Below the pieces are notes generated by a model. It had not been told where the DNA came from. It made no database searches and worked only from the letters and a program-made list of their open reading frames with translations. The translations under genes and the position numbers were made by a program. DNA of 64,000 nucleotides from an uncultured Bacteroides sp. (GTDB taxonomy: Bacteria; Bacteroidota; Bacteroidia; Bacteroidales; Bacteroidaceae), in contig URYL01000007.1 of assembly GCA_900552075.1 (NCBI GenBank), positions 1 through 64,000 of the forward strand, read 5' to 3'. Shown piece after piece: positions 6,983-16,218 of this stretch (within the stretch, counting starts at the first letter, position 1; every line of letters begins with the position of its first letter).

Positions 6983-9481
6983 CTATTCAGCCTTCTCCGT
7001 CAACAGCTGCCTCCGCAATGATTGACGGTCATAATTCCGCTGATGCTCTTTCCAGTATTTCTCCAAGTTATCCGCCTCTTCTTTGGTCAGATGAATCACA
7101 GCTCCATGCTTGGGAGAAGTGTAATTCGTGGTTTTCATCACGCCCTCATTGAAATGGCCCAAGTTCTTGAAATGCACAAAATCGGTGGTTTCTGCAAAAC
7201 CAAAATTATGAGGAGTGATACTGAAAATGTCATACATCAGCACCCACTTGTTCTCTCCAATCCGTTTCCATACATTGGGGGCCTCACAGGCCTTCGGCTC
7301 AAAGTCATACCAACGGGCATCGTACTCATAACCTCCGTCCATCCGGTCGGACACGGCCTGCTTAATGCCGCCCACGCCATCGTGTGCCACATAAAACAGG
7401 TGATACTTGTCACCCACCTTCGTGATGTCGCCATCAATGGCCGACACTCCGTCCATCGGATACTCAAACAAAATTTGTGGAGTGCTTTCTATCTTGTTGA
7501 AATCATCGTTCACATACACATAATACAATTTATTGGCCTCATTCTTGAAACGCATGGTATAATAAATCATCAGACGGCCTTTCTGGTCGTCGTAAGCCAC
7601 CTCAGGTGCCCACGCGCAACCAATTTCGCTCAATCCGGCAGAAAGCCGATCAAAACGGATATTCGCCCGGTTCCAGTGAATCAAATCCCACGACTTCATC
7701 AGCACCAGTCCCCGGTTGTTTCCCCATCCGTATTCCGCTCCTCGTTCCCATTCCGTAGTACGATACCCGTCACGCACCCCAAATACGTGTAAATCGGTCA
7801 TTGCCAGATAAAAGGCTCCGTCCGGTCCGCGGAAGATATGAGGGTCACGAATCCCATGCTGATAAGCTATCGTATCGCCGGCCAGCACAGGTTCCCCGTT
7901 ATTGACAGCAGTAAAGGTATATCCGTCACGGCTTATCGCCATATACAGGCCATGCGTTTCATCCCGATGGAAAACCATGAGGTAGGCTGCCATATCTTTT
8001 TCTTCCGGTATGGCATTACGATAGCGGAAATCACGGAACCCCACCTTTCCTTTTCCGGCAGCAAAGAGTGCCGGACGCAAGGCATAGAAACCTTTATATA
8101 CATTATGGTTCAAACGGGATACATCCACATTCTCGGCCAGTGCCTCCCAAGCCTTTCCATCCGCACTGACCGACATTTTCACGCGGTTGCCCTGATTCAA
8201 CAGTTTCACCCGGAAGTGTTTTCCCATCCGGTTGGGCAGCGTCAAAGGCTTTTCCTCTCCCCGATAAACCGTGAAGTTCTTTCCATCGGATGTCACACCA
8301 GCATAGGCTTCCTCATTGTAGAAAAGCAGCAGTCCTCCCGTATTGCCACTGCCCAATGTAATTTCCACTTCCGTTTCATAACATTTATCCACAGCCGTAG
8401 TCAAAAGCAAACGACCATCTGCCGGAGTATGTCCCTTGGCTTTTACCTGCATTTCTCCATCGGCGAATGTCAATGCTTTCGGCGCATATTCTCTCCAGAA
8501 TGTCCACTGCAATCCCAGTTCCGACCCGTTGAAATCATCCGAAATTTCCATCTTCCACTCCGGTTGTCTGCTTTTGCCCAACCAGTCAGCCTCCTGCGTC
8601 GTACGACACCATCCGTCGGAAGTCCATTCTATCGGTTCCAGCAAGGTAGAGCGCCCTAACGTATGATATCCGTTGGCGTACGCATGATATACCACCCACC
8701 AGTTACCGTTCACATCATCGATAAGTGTTCCATGTCCCTTTGACCACCAATTCTCGCTGGCACTATATGTATGCACAATTGGATTATACGGGGAATTTTC
8801 CCAAGGACCGAATACCGACTTGGAACGGGCCACCACACACATGTGACTGGTGGCTGGACCGGCGGTACCCCCCTCTGCCGACATCATGTAATAGTACCCG
8901 TCTTTACGAATCAGCTTAGGAGATTCCAAATACCTATTCTTTCCTTCCGTAACCCAGTTGGCCGGATATTCCCATCCATCGTACACTTTGCGGCTCGGCC
9001 CGGTGACTTTCAACCCGTCTTCACTCAAAGGAGTGATCCATCCGTTGTTGGTAAACAGATAACGTTTCCCGTCCTCTCCCACCACATGGCCGGGGTCTAT
9101 TCCTTTCAATGCCAGTTTCACCGGCTTACTCCACGGACCACGAATATCGTCCGCATAAATCACATAAATCTCTCCCGCAGACGTAGGATAATAAATATAA
9201 TATCGGTTCTGATATTTCAACAAATCAGGAGCCATCGCAGAGCCCTCATACACCGGCAAAGCCCGACATACCGGCTCCCAGTTCATCAAATCGGTGGAAT
9301 GCCAAATAAGGAAACCCGGCGCATAATAAAAAGGGGAATGCGTAATGTAATAATCCTTACCGTCACGCAGGATGGACGGATCCGGATAATCTCCGGGGAA
9401 AGTCACTTTTGGAAAATTCTGTGCCCCTATTCCAGTCCCCACAGAAATGAAAAGCACAATCAACAAGAATAGTTTTTTCAT
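6983..9481 (-). CDS. Two-domain GH43 family glycosidase (arabinosidase/xylosidase type)
   Basis: An 832-residue exported glycoside hydrolase with a signal peptide to about residue 20. The first GH43 five-bladed propeller (about 24-310) starts GDYPDPSILRDGKDYY, with Asp34 the likely general base, and has WVTEGKNRYLESPKLI with a probable acid Glu. A concanavalin-like beta-sandwich follows (about 313-490, DDFNGSELGLQWTF), typical of GH43 C-terminal lectin-like domains. A second, divergent GH43-like propeller fills residues 497-815 (QHGIRDPHIFRGPDG, then GCAWAPEVAYD). The family removes arabinose, xylose or galactose from plant glycans; the exact substrate cannot be read. No SusC/SusD genes are adjacent. 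TATTTTTG (complement of 9514-9521) is a likely -7 element. Confidence 0.88.
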   Translation of the reverse strand: MKKLFLLIVLFISVGTGIGAQNFPKVTFPGDYPDPSILRDGKDYYITHSPFYYAPGFLIWHSTDLMNWEPVCRALPVYEGSAMAPDLLKYQNRYYIYYPTSAGEIYVIYADDIRGPWSKPVKLALKGIDPGHVVGEDGKRYLFTNNGWITPLSEDGLKVTGPSRKVYDGWEYPANWVTEGKNRYLESPKLIRKDGYYYMMSAEGGTAGPATSHMCVVARSKSVFGPWENSPYNPIVHTYSASENWWSKGHGTLIDDVNGNWWVVYHAYANGYHTLGRSTLLEPIEWTSDGWCRTTQEADWLGKSRQPEWKMEISDDFNGSELGLQWTFWREYAPKALTFADGEMQVKAKGHTPADGRLLLTTAVDKCYETEVEITLGSGNTGGLLLFYNEEAYAGVTSDGKNFTVYRGEEKPLTLPNRMGKHFRVKLLNQGNRVKMSVSADGKAWEALAENVDVSRLNHNVYKGFYALRPALFAAGKGKVGFRDFRYRNAIPEEKDMAAYLMVFHRDETHGLYMAISRDGYTFTAVNNGEPVLAGDTIAYQHGIRDPHIFRGPDGAFYLAMTDLHVFGVRDGYRTTEWERGAEYGWGNNRGLVLMKSWDLIHWNRANIRFDRLSAGLSEIGCAWAPEVAYDDQKGRLMIYYTMRFKNEANKLYYVYVNDDFNKIESTPQILFEYPMDGVSAIDGDITKVGDKYHLFYVAHDGVGGIKQAVSDRMDGGYEYDARWYDFEPKACEAPNVWKRIGENKWVLMYDIFSITPHNFGFAETTDFVHFKNLGHFNEGVMKTTNYTSPKHGAVIHLTKEEADNLEKYWKEHQRNYDRQSLRRQLLTEKAE

Positions 9482-9596
9482 GAGATTTATAAGATGCTAA
9501 ATTATATAATACACAAAAATAGCCAGTAAATTTTGAAAAAACGGAGAAAAAAGGACACAAAAGGTAGAGAAATGCAACTGTTAAAAGGCCTCTCCC

Positions 9597-9702
9597 AAAA
9601 CGCACTTGCGTTTTCCCTCAAACGCCAAAGAGTTTTGATCAAAACGCACTTACGTTTTAAGTGAAATGCACTTGCGTTTTGAGTCAAACGTACTTGCGTT
9701 TT
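9597..9702. repeat. Five phased near-palindromes, 22-bp period (AAACGCACTTGCGTTT type)
   Basis: Cores of the form CGCACTTGCG flanked by A and T runs start at 9601, 9623, 9645, 9667 and 9689, exactly 22 bases apart. Copies 1, 3, 4 and 5 keep the palindrome AAA(C/T)G(C/T)ACTT(G/A)CGTTT with small changes; copy 2 is decayed. The array sits between the 5' end of the GH43 gene and the terminator of cydB. The phasing of about two helical turns puts all sites on one face of the DNA. Confidence 0.8.
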
Positions 9703-9711
9703 TTTCAAGCA

Positions 9712-9752
9712 CAAAACCGTTGCCCGATCATTCCATAATCAGACAACGGTTT
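9712..9752 (-). terminator. Terminator of the cytochrome bd operon
   Basis: A 9-bp perfect stem (9714-9722 with 9744-9752) with a 21-base loop and TTTTG on the minus strand, 28 bases past the cydB stop codon. Confidence 0.7.
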
Positions 9753-9779
9753 CTAATATAAAAAGAATCTCTTAACAGA

Positions 9780-10931
9780 TCAATAGCTATGATCGTCTTC
9801 CTTGACTTCCTTCATGGTCAACGGCTTGCGGTCGATAGCCCGCCATGCATAGATGATATAAGCCAGTACAAACGGAACCAAAATAGACACATAGGCCATG
9901 GTTTTCAACGTAAATTGGCTGGAGCAGCTGTTGGCAATAGTCAATGAACTCTGCAAGTCGGCGGTAGACGGATAATAAGCCGTATGGTTATAGCCAACCA
10001 CTAACAGCAAGGCCAATACGGTCAATACCGTACCGATTCCGGCAAACCAGATGCCGCGAGTATAGGTCTTGCAGAAAATGCTCTTGCCTATTCCATACAA
10101 CACACCCACAACTCCTATCAGGAACAGGATGAGCAGATACGGCATTTCTACCAGATTATGGAAATATTTGAACGGCTCCATCACAATCAGCCCGTTGTCC
10201 GGGTTTACCGCAAAGCCGTCTTTCAACAATGTACGGATGACAAATGCCAGGAAAAATACCAGGAAAGGCACTACATCCGCAATCAGCTGCCGGCGGAATC
10301 GGGCATTCAGTTCTTCATGACGGATATTGTTGATGAAATACAGGTTCCCCAACAAACGGGCAAGGAACAGCACGGCAAATCCCAACACCAAGTTCCAAGG
10401 GTCGCCAAAAGCATCCAGTCCATGCCAACCGTTTCCCCAATGACTGATAACCGGCATCATCTCGTCGGTCAAGTTGCCCTTGCTCACCACGAAATTGGAG
10501 CCGTTGAAGAAAGTTGCTACGGCTGCCCCCAGCAACAGCGGACCGACTACTCCGTTCAACACCAGGAAGAACTGATAAGTGCGTTTGCCCAACCAGTTTC
10601 CCAGTTTCGACTGAAACTCATAAGACACCGCCTGAAGCACAAAGCTGAAAAGGATGATCATCCACAACCAGTACGCCCCTCCGAAGCTGGTACTGTAGAA
10701 CAAAGGGAAAGAAGCAAAAAAGGCTCCTCCAAAAGTAACCAGTGTCGTGAAGGTAAATTCCCATTTACGGCCCGTGGAGTTCACAAGCAAAGTACGTTCG
10801 TCTTCTGTACGTCCCAGGCAATACAACAAAGAGTTTCCTCCCTGCACAAACAGCAAAAATACCAGCAAGGCACCCAGCAGAGAGACTAGGAACCACCAGT
10901 AATGCTGCAAGAATATATAAGTTGAATCCAT
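9780..10931 (-). CDS. cydB: Cytochrome bd ubiquinol oxidase subunit II
   Basis: A 383-residue integral membrane protein, the CydB partner of the bd-type terminal quinol oxidase, with about nine hydrophobic helices and the CydB pattern of GRTEDERTLLVNS near residue 41 and LLGNLYFINN in the middle. With CydA it reduces oxygen to water at very high affinity using reduced menaquinone, which lets Bacteroides consume traces of oxygen. The start at 10931 follows the cydA stop by 34 bases on the same strand. Length is normal. Identification is secure from sequence and position. Confidence 0.95.
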   Translation of the reverse strand: MDSTYIFLQHYWWFLVSLLGALLVFLLFVQGGNSLLYCLGRTEDERTLLVNSTGRKWEFTFTTLVTFGGAFFASFPLFYSTSFGGAYWLWMIILFSFVLQAVSYEFQSKLGNWLGKRTYQFFLVLNGVVGPLLLGAAVATFFNGSNFVVSKGNLTDEMMPVISHWGNGWHGLDAFGDPWNLVLGFAVLFLARLLGNLYFINNIRHEELNARFRRQLIADVVPFLVFFLAFVIRTLLKDGFAVNPDNGLIVMEPFKYFHNLVEMPYLLILFLIGVVGVLYGIGKSIFCKTYTRGIWFAGIGTVLTVLALLLVVGYNHTAYYPSTADLQSSLTIANSCSSQFTLKTMAYVSILVPFVLAYIIYAWRAIDRKPLTMKEVKEDDHSY

Positions 10932-10965
10932 ATTTTTTCGGTTTTAAGATAATGTATCGTTTAGT

Positions 10966-12462
10966 TTATTTTTCATCCGGTCCTTTGCGAATGGCTTTTA
11001 CCATGATGCCGATTTCCGCAATCAGCAGTACGGTAAACATCACAAGGAAAATAAAGAATGTGGTCTGTACGGAACCTGTTTCCAATTTTGAGACAGCCGC
11101 ATTGACAGGCAACAAGTCCTGAATGGTCCAGGGCTGACGTCCCATCTCGGCCACAATCCATCCAGCCTGACTGGCAATGTAAGCCAACGGAATGCTCCAC
11201 AAGGCAATCCAATGCAACCAGTTCAACTTAGCCAACTGTTTTTTCCAAACTAAGATCAGGATCACCAGGAAGAACAGGATGAAATACATTCCCAAGCCGA
11301 CCATCACCCGGAATGACCAGAACAACAGTCCGACATGAGGTACCAAAGTATCTTTATCCTGAATATACCCGTAACCGAAATAAGGCATGTATTCATCCAA
11401 CGCGCTGCGGGCAATCTGCATGGCCGATTCATCACCTTGCTGCTTGGCTCTGCGGAAATCGGCCAAAGCTATAATGGCTTTCTTACCGTTGGCCATCTTC
11501 TCTTCAGCTGAAAGTGCGGTAGAGCCGTCCGGCAACGTATAGCCACCGTTCTGCAAATCATTGATGCCCGGCACATAGCCCGAAGTGCTGTGTGTGGCCA
11601 AGAAAGAAAGCATCTCCGGAATTTTGATGGCACCAACCACCGTAAGCGGCTCGTGCGTGCCTCCTTCATAGAGTGCCTCCATGGCAGCCAGTTTCATTGG
11701 CTGTACCTGTGCCACCTGATAAGCAGACTTGTCACCCGTTCCGGCAGTCACCAAAGCGGCAAAAAGTCCAATGGAAGCCGCCACCTTCATGCTGGCCAGT
11801 GCAAATTCTTTTTCACGCTTGCAAATCAGATACCAAGCACTGATACCGATGACAAAAGCAGCACCTACCATCCAGCTGCTCAATACGGTATGGAAAAACT
11901 TCACCACCGCTACCGGAGAGAACGCCACAGCCATGAAATCGACCATTTCATTACGCATGGTTTCTGGATTGAATTCCATTCCCACGGGATATTGCATCCA
12001 GGAATTGGCTACCAGAATCCACCAGGCAGAAATCGTGGCTCCTAATCCGGTCAGCCAAGTAGATGCCAAATGGAATCCTTTGCTCACCTTGTGCCAGCCA
12101 AAGAACATCACAGCCACAAAGGTAGCTTCCATAAAGAAGGCAAGGATACCTTCAATGGCCAGCGGGGCTCCGAAAATATCCCCCACAAACCAGGAATAAT
12201 TACTCCAGTTGGTACCAAACTGGAATTCCAGAATCAAGCCGGTAGCCACACCGATGGCAAAATTAATTCCAAAAAGTTTCATCCAAAACTTTGCAGTGCG
12301 CTTCCAGAATTCATTACCAGTACGCACATACAGTGTCTCCATAGTTGCCATAATCACGGCCAAGCCCAATGTCAATGGCACAAACAACCAATGGTAAATG
12401 GCCGTCAAGGCAAATTGTGCCCTCGACCAGTCAATCATCGAAGTGTCGATTGTTTCAAGCAT
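10966..12462 (-). CDS. cydA: Cytochrome bd ubiquinol oxidase subunit I
   Basis: A 498-residue heme-bearing subunit of cytochrome bd. The N-terminus WSRAQFALTAIYHWLFVPLTLGLAV contains the conserved His that ligates heme b595. VATGLILEFQFGTNW, APLAIEGILAFFMEATF and the ANSWMQYPVG segment are classic CydA motifs. GRQPW near residue 430 is also conserved. About nine transmembrane helices are seen. It lies between the DUF4492 gene and cydB in the usual Bacteroides order. The oxidase protects the cell against oxygen and contributes to the proton-motive force. Confidence 0.96.
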   Translation of the reverse strand: MLETIDTSMIDWSRAQFALTAIYHWLFVPLTLGLAVIMATMETLYVRTGNEFWKRTAKFWMKLFGINFAIGVATGLILEFQFGTNWSNYSWFVGDIFGAPLAIEGILAFFMEATFVAVMFFGWHKVSKGFHLASTWLTGLGATISAWWILVANSWMQYPVGMEFNPETMRNEMVDFMAVAFSPVAVVKFFHTVLSSWMVGAAFVIGISAWYLICKREKEFALASMKVAASIGLFAALVTAGTGDKSAYQVAQVQPMKLAAMEALYEGGTHEPLTVVGAIKIPEMLSFLATHSTSGYVPGINDLQNGGYTLPDGSTALSAEEKMANGKKAIIALADFRRAKQQGDESAMQIARSALDEYMPYFGYGYIQDKDTLVPHVGLLFWSFRVMVGLGMYFILFFLVILILVWKKQLAKLNWLHWIALWSIPLAYIASQAGWIVAEMGRQPWTIQDLLPVNAAVSKLETGSVQTTFFIFLVMFTVLLIAEIGIMVKAIRKGPDEK

Positions 12463-12502
12463 AAAAAAAATTTACTTTATCGGTTAATATAATAAGGTAT
12501 AA

Positions 12503-12721
12503 TTATTCTGCCATCCGGTCGGTCAGTTCCACTCCCACATAGTCCTGCTTTTCCGTCTCACTCTTTCCACTCAGGAACGAAGGAAAGAAAAACAACTTCA
12601 AGATGAAGAACATGACAAACAGTTTAATCAGGATAATGGCCCACAACGTACGGCCAATGGTCATCTCCCGAAAACCGTCACGGTAAAAATGAAAAATTCG
12701 AATGATAGTGTTTTTAATCAT
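12503..12721 (-). CDS. DUF4492 small membrane protein of the cyd operon
   Basis: A 72-residue protein with one strong transmembrane helix (about 27-48, TLWAIILIKLFVMFFILKLFFFP), a basic N-terminus predicted inside and an acidic C-terminus. Members of DUF4492 lie immediately upstream of cydAB in Bacteroidetes. By size and location it resembles the small CydX/CydY-type accessory subunits of bd oxidases in Proteobacteria, though without clear sequence similarity. It is first in the operon, 40 bases before cydA. Family call is good; the accessory-subunit role is an inference. Confidence 0.8.
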   Translation of the reverse strand: MIKNTIIRIFHFYRDGFREMTIGRTLWAIILIKLFVMFFILKLFFFPSFLSGKSETEKQDYVGVELTDRMAE

Positions 12722-12809
12722 AATGTAGTTTTATAATGATTACAAAGTAAATGCTTTATCGGGAAAAAACAAGAGTTTATCGAGATATTCTGTGGAAAAA
12801 TCTATCTGT

Positions 12810-12841
12810 TTTGCGCTTCTTTATACAATGAAATACATTTG
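12810..12841 (+). promoter_or_regulatory. Promoter of the TolC-MacAB type operon
   Basis: TTTG at 12810-12813 and TACATTTG at 12834-12841 with a 20-base spacer, a full match to the Bacteroides primary sigma promoter. It lies 22 bases before the first ATG. Confidence 0.8.
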
Positions 12842-12863
12842 CAATGTAAAAATTCAATGAATT

Positions 12864-14207
12864 ATGAAAAAAAGAGAACTCATTTTCTTCGCCGCATTCA
12901 CGACTTTTCTGTCAGCCAATGCGCAGGAAAAACAAACCTGGTCGCTCGATGACTGCATAAATTATGCACTGGAGAAAAACATCCAACTACAACAAAATAA
13001 AATCTCCTTACAGGAAAGCGAAGTGGATGTGAAAACGGCAAAGGCTGCACTCTTCCCAAGCCTTTCATTCAACACCGGACAGAATCTGGTGAACCGTCCT
13101 TACCAGCAGAACAGTTCCACTGTAAGCGGAACGGAAATTATCAGCAGTAACAACAAAACCACCTACAACGGCAGTTACAGCCTGAACGCACAATGGACAC
13201 TTTGGAACGGAGGACAACGCCTGAACAACATCAAACAGCAAAAGAAAAATCAGGAAATAGCCGAACTGAGTGTGGCAGAAACCGAGAATACCCTCAAAGA
13301 AGAGATTACAAAACTTTTCTTGCAGATTCTTTATGCAGACGAATCGGTCAACATCAACAAAGGGACATTGGAAGTGAGCAAAGCCACTTACGAACGGGCC
13401 AAGGAACTGTTCAACCAAGGCAGCATCTCCAAAGCAGATTTGGCACAACTGGAATCACAAGTAGGAAACGACGAGTATCAGCTGGTGACTTCTGTAAGTT
13501 CACTGCGAAACTACAAGCTTCAGCTGAAACAGATGCTGGAACTGGACGGCACCGCTGAAATGGAACTGGAACTTCCGGTACTGGATGACGCCAAAGTAAT
13601 GCAGCTGCTTCCAAGTCAGGAAGATGTATATCAAACAGCCCTGGCCAACCGTCCGGAAATACAGAGCAGCAAACTGAGCATTGACAATGCCAAGCTGGCC
13701 ATTTCTTCTGCAAAGAGCGGCTATTTCCCGACCATCAGTCTGTCGGCCTCTACCTCCAGTATGACCAACAACTCCAGCCAGAACAACTGGGCACAACAAA
13801 TGAAATATGGCTGGAACAACATGATCGGATTGAACATCAGCGTACCGATTTTCAACAACCGCCAAACCAAAAGTGCGGTAGAAAAGGCACAGTTCCAATA
13901 CAATTCTTCCCTGTTGAACCTTCAGGACAAACAGAAAGGCCTGTATACAGACATTGAAACCATCTGGCTGGACGCACTGAATGCACAACAACAATATGCA
14001 GCAGCCGAGGTGAAACTGAAAAGCAGCCAGACCAGCTTCGACATGGTCAACGAACAATTCAAACTGGGTATGAAGAATACCGTAGAACTACTGACAGAAA
14101 AAAATAACCTGCTCAGCGCACAGCAGCAGCGGATTCAAGCCAAATACATGGCGATATTGAACCGTACACTACTTGATTTTTATGCAGGAAAAGACATTGA
14201 ATTATAA
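12864..14207 (+). CDS. TolC family outer-membrane efflux protein
   Basis: A 447-residue outer-membrane channel subunit. A signal peptide to about residue 20 is followed by WSLDDCINYALEKNIQL, the usual TolC-family opening, then two long alpha-helical halves rich in Gln, Lys, Glu and Ala (coiled-coil barrel). PxFNNRQTKSAVEKA is the typical second-repeat motif. It should form the trimeric duct for the adaptor and ABC transporter encoded immediately downstream (12-base gap). A perfect promoter lies just upstream. Substrate unknown. Confidence 0.92.
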   Translation: MKKRELIFFAAFTTFLSANAQEKQTWSLDDCINYALEKNIQLQQNKISLQESEVDVKTAKAALFPSLSFNTGQNLVNRPYQQNSSTVSGTEIISSNNKTTYNGSYSLNAQWTLWNGGQRLNNIKQQKKNQEIAELSVAETENTLKEEITKLFLQILYADESVNINKGTLEVSKATYERAKELFNQGSISKADLAQLESQVGNDEYQLVTSVSSLRNYKLQLKQMLELDGTAEMELELPVLDDAKVMQLLPSQEDVYQTALANRPEIQSSKLSIDNAKLAISSAKSGYFPTISLSASTSSMTNNSSQNNWAQQMKYGWNNMIGLNISVPIFNNRQTKSAVEKAQFQYNSSLLNLQDKQKGLYTDIETIWLDALNAQQQYAAAEVKLKSSQTSFDMVNEQFKLGMKNTVELLTEKNNLLSAQQQRIQAKYMAILNRTLLDFYAGKDIEL

Positions 14208-14219
14208 TAACCTAACAAT

Positions 14220-15440
14220 ATGAACAAGAAAAAAATAATTATCACAGCTGGCGTCGTAATTGTACTGGCTGTGGCAGGATACTGGATTTTTGGCAAGAAG
14301 AGCGCACAAGGCAAAGTAGACTTCGTCACCGAAACAGTAGCAAAAGGCAATATCAGCAATTCCATTACAGCTACAGGAACCATCGAACCTGTCACTGAAG
14401 TGGAGGTCGGTACGCAGGTATCAGGTATCATTGATAAAATATACGTAGATTATAATTCGGTAGTAAAAGAAGGGGAAGTGATAGCCGAGATGGATAGAGT
14501 GACCCTGCTCAGTGATTTACAATCAGCGCAAGCTACATACGACGGCGCAAAAGCCGAATACGATTACCAAAAGAAACTATACGAGAGAAACAAAAAGCTA
14601 CATGAAAAGCAACTGATCAGTGAAACCGACTACGAGCAGAGTACATACGACTACGAACGTGCCAAGAGTACATTCGAACAAAGTCAAGCCGCTCTTTCAA
14701 AGGCAGAACGAAACCTTTCTTACGCTACCATCACCTCTCCGATCAATGGCATTGTCACCAGTAAGGACGTAGAAGAAGGACAGACCGTGGCATCTGGTTT
14801 TGAAACACCGACCCTGTTTACTATCGCTGCCGATTTGACCAAGATGCAGGTAGTGGCCGATGTGGACGAAGCCGATATTGCCGGAGTGAGAGACAGTGCC
14901 AGAGTGACATTCACCGTAGATGCCTATCCGAATGATGTATTCGAAGGACGAGTTCACCAAATCCGACTGGGCAGTGCCAACAGCAGCAGCTCCAGCAGTA
15001 CCAATACCAGCAGTGAAACGGTAGTCACTTATGAGGTAGTTATTACTGCCGACAATCCGGACCTGAAGCTGAAACCAAGACTGACCGCCAATGTAACCAT
15101 CTATACGGATACACGTGACAATGTACTCGTGGTTCCCAACAAAGCATTGCGCTTCACTCCAGAAAAAAATCTAATCGGCAAAAAGACCATCACTGACTGT
15201 GAAGGTGAACACAAGGTATGGACCATGGATGCCAACGGTTTCACAGCACACCCTGTAAAAATCGGTCTGAGCGACGGGAGCCACACGGAAATCCTGGAAG
15301 GTATCAGCGAAGGCACTTCGATTGTCACAGAAACTGCATTGAAAGGGTTTGCAAATGCAGCCCCTGAAGCTTCTGCCGACGGAGAAAGAAGCCCGTTCAT
15401 GCCAGGCCCTCCGGGAAGTGACAAGAAAAAACAAAAATAA
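14220..15440 (+). CDS. Periplasmic adaptor of a MacA-type export pump
   Basis: A 406-residue membrane-fusion protein with one N-terminal membrane anchor (residues 5-22). A split lipoyl domain (VEVGTQVSGIIDKIYVDYNSVVKEG, with its second half near ITSPINGIVTSKDVEEG) flanks an alpha-hairpin (about 100-170). A beta-barrel and membrane-proximal domain follow. A Ser-rich tract of about ten residues (SSSSSSTNTSS, near 255) interrupts the barrel region. This is the MacA arrangement found with MacB-type ABC transporters, whose genes follow after 12 and 19 bases. It links the inner-membrane transporter to the TolC-like duct. Substrate not determinable. Confidence 0.9.
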   Translation: MNKKKIIITAGVVIVLAVAGYWIFGKKSAQGKVDFVTETVAKGNISNSITATGTIEPVTEVEVGTQVSGIIDKIYVDYNSVVKEGEVIAEMDRVTLLSDLQSAQATYDGAKAEYDYQKKLYERNKKLHEKQLISETDYEQSTYDYERAKSTFEQSQAALSKAERNLSYATITSPINGIVTSKDVEEGQTVASGFETPTLFTIAADLTKMQVVADVDEADIAGVRDSARVTFTVDAYPNDVFEGRVHQIRLGSANSSSSSSTNTSSETVVTYEVVITADNPDLKLKPRLTANVTIYTDTRDNVLVVPNKALRFTPEKNLIGKKTITDCEGEHKVWTMDANGFTAHPVKIGLSDGSHTEILEGISEGTSIVTETALKGFANAAPEASADGERSPFMPGPPGSDKKKQK

Positions 15441-15452
15441 GGAGATACTGTC

Positions 15453-16199
15453 ATGAAAAAGACTGTCATAGAATTACAAAATATCAAACGGAACTTCCAA
15501 GTCGGAGACGAAACGGTACATGCGTTGCGCGGTATCTCGTTCAGCATTCAGGAAGGAGAATTCGTGACCATCATGGGTACATCCGGTTCCGGTAAGTCTA
15601 CCCTTCTGAACACATTGGGATGTCTGGACACGCCGACCAGTGGGGAATACCTTCTTGACGGGGTATCCGTACGCACCATGAGCAAACCGCAAAGAGCAGT
15701 GCTGCGGAACCGGAAAATCGGATTCGTATTCCAGAACTACAACCTGCTACCGAAAACGACAGCCGTAGAGAATGTAGAACTCCCACTGATGTATAACAGT
15801 GCTGTCAGTGCCGCTGAACGTCGCCGCCGGGCCATAGAAGCCCTGACTGCAGTGGGACTGGCCGACCGTCTGGAACACAAATCCAACCAGATGTCCGGTG
15901 GACAGATGCAACGTGTAGCCATTGCACGTGCACTGGTCAACAATCCGGCGGTCATCCTGGCCGATGAAGCAACCGGTAACCTGGACACACGTACTTCTTT
16001 CGAGATCCTGGTTCTTTTCCAGAAACTTCACCAGGAAGGACGTACCATCATCTTCGTGACACACAACCCGGAATTGTCACAATACAGCAGCCGCAACATC
16101 CGACTGCGTGACGGACATGTCATTGAAGACGTAACCAACCCCCATATCCTTTCGGCTGCGGAAGCACTGGCTGCCCTGCCGAAAAACGATGATGATTGA
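15453..16199 (+). CDS. MacB/LolD-type ABC transporter ATPase
   Basis: A 248-residue cytoplasmic ATPase with all ABC motifs: Walker A GTSGSGKST (near residue 42), Q-loop FVFQNYNLLP, signature MSGGQMQRVAIARAL, Walker B VILADEAT with D-loop GNLD, and the switch His in FVTHNPEL. Its closest type is the MacB/LolD/FtsE branch (AVENVELPLMY), which drives mechanotransmission rather than membrane transport. The permease is a separate gene 19 bases downstream, unlike the fused MacB of E. coli. Confidence 0.93.
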   Translation: MKKTVIELQNIKRNFQVGDETVHALRGISFSIQEGEFVTIMGTSGSGKSTLLNTLGCLDTPTSGEYLLDGVSVRTMSKPQRAVLRNRKIGFVFQNYNLLPKTTAVENVELPLMYNSAVSAAERRRRAIEALTAVGLADRLEHKSNQMSGGQMQRVAIARALVNNPAVILADEATGNLDTRTSFEILVLFQKLHQEGRTIIFVTHNPELSQYSSRNIRLRDGHVIEDVTNPHILSAAEALAALPKNDDD

Positions 16200-16218
16200 C
16201 AATTTATCAAGATGACTT

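Noticed and set aside
9597..9702. CRISPR array
   Set aside because: The repeated unit is a short, variable palindrome with no unique spacers, and no cas gene is present. The same holds for the two 21-bp arrays.
9502..9714. Minus-strand 70-codon frame over the 22-bp array
   Set aside because: It only translates the repeat array and the start region of the GH43 gene; no gene-like codon use.
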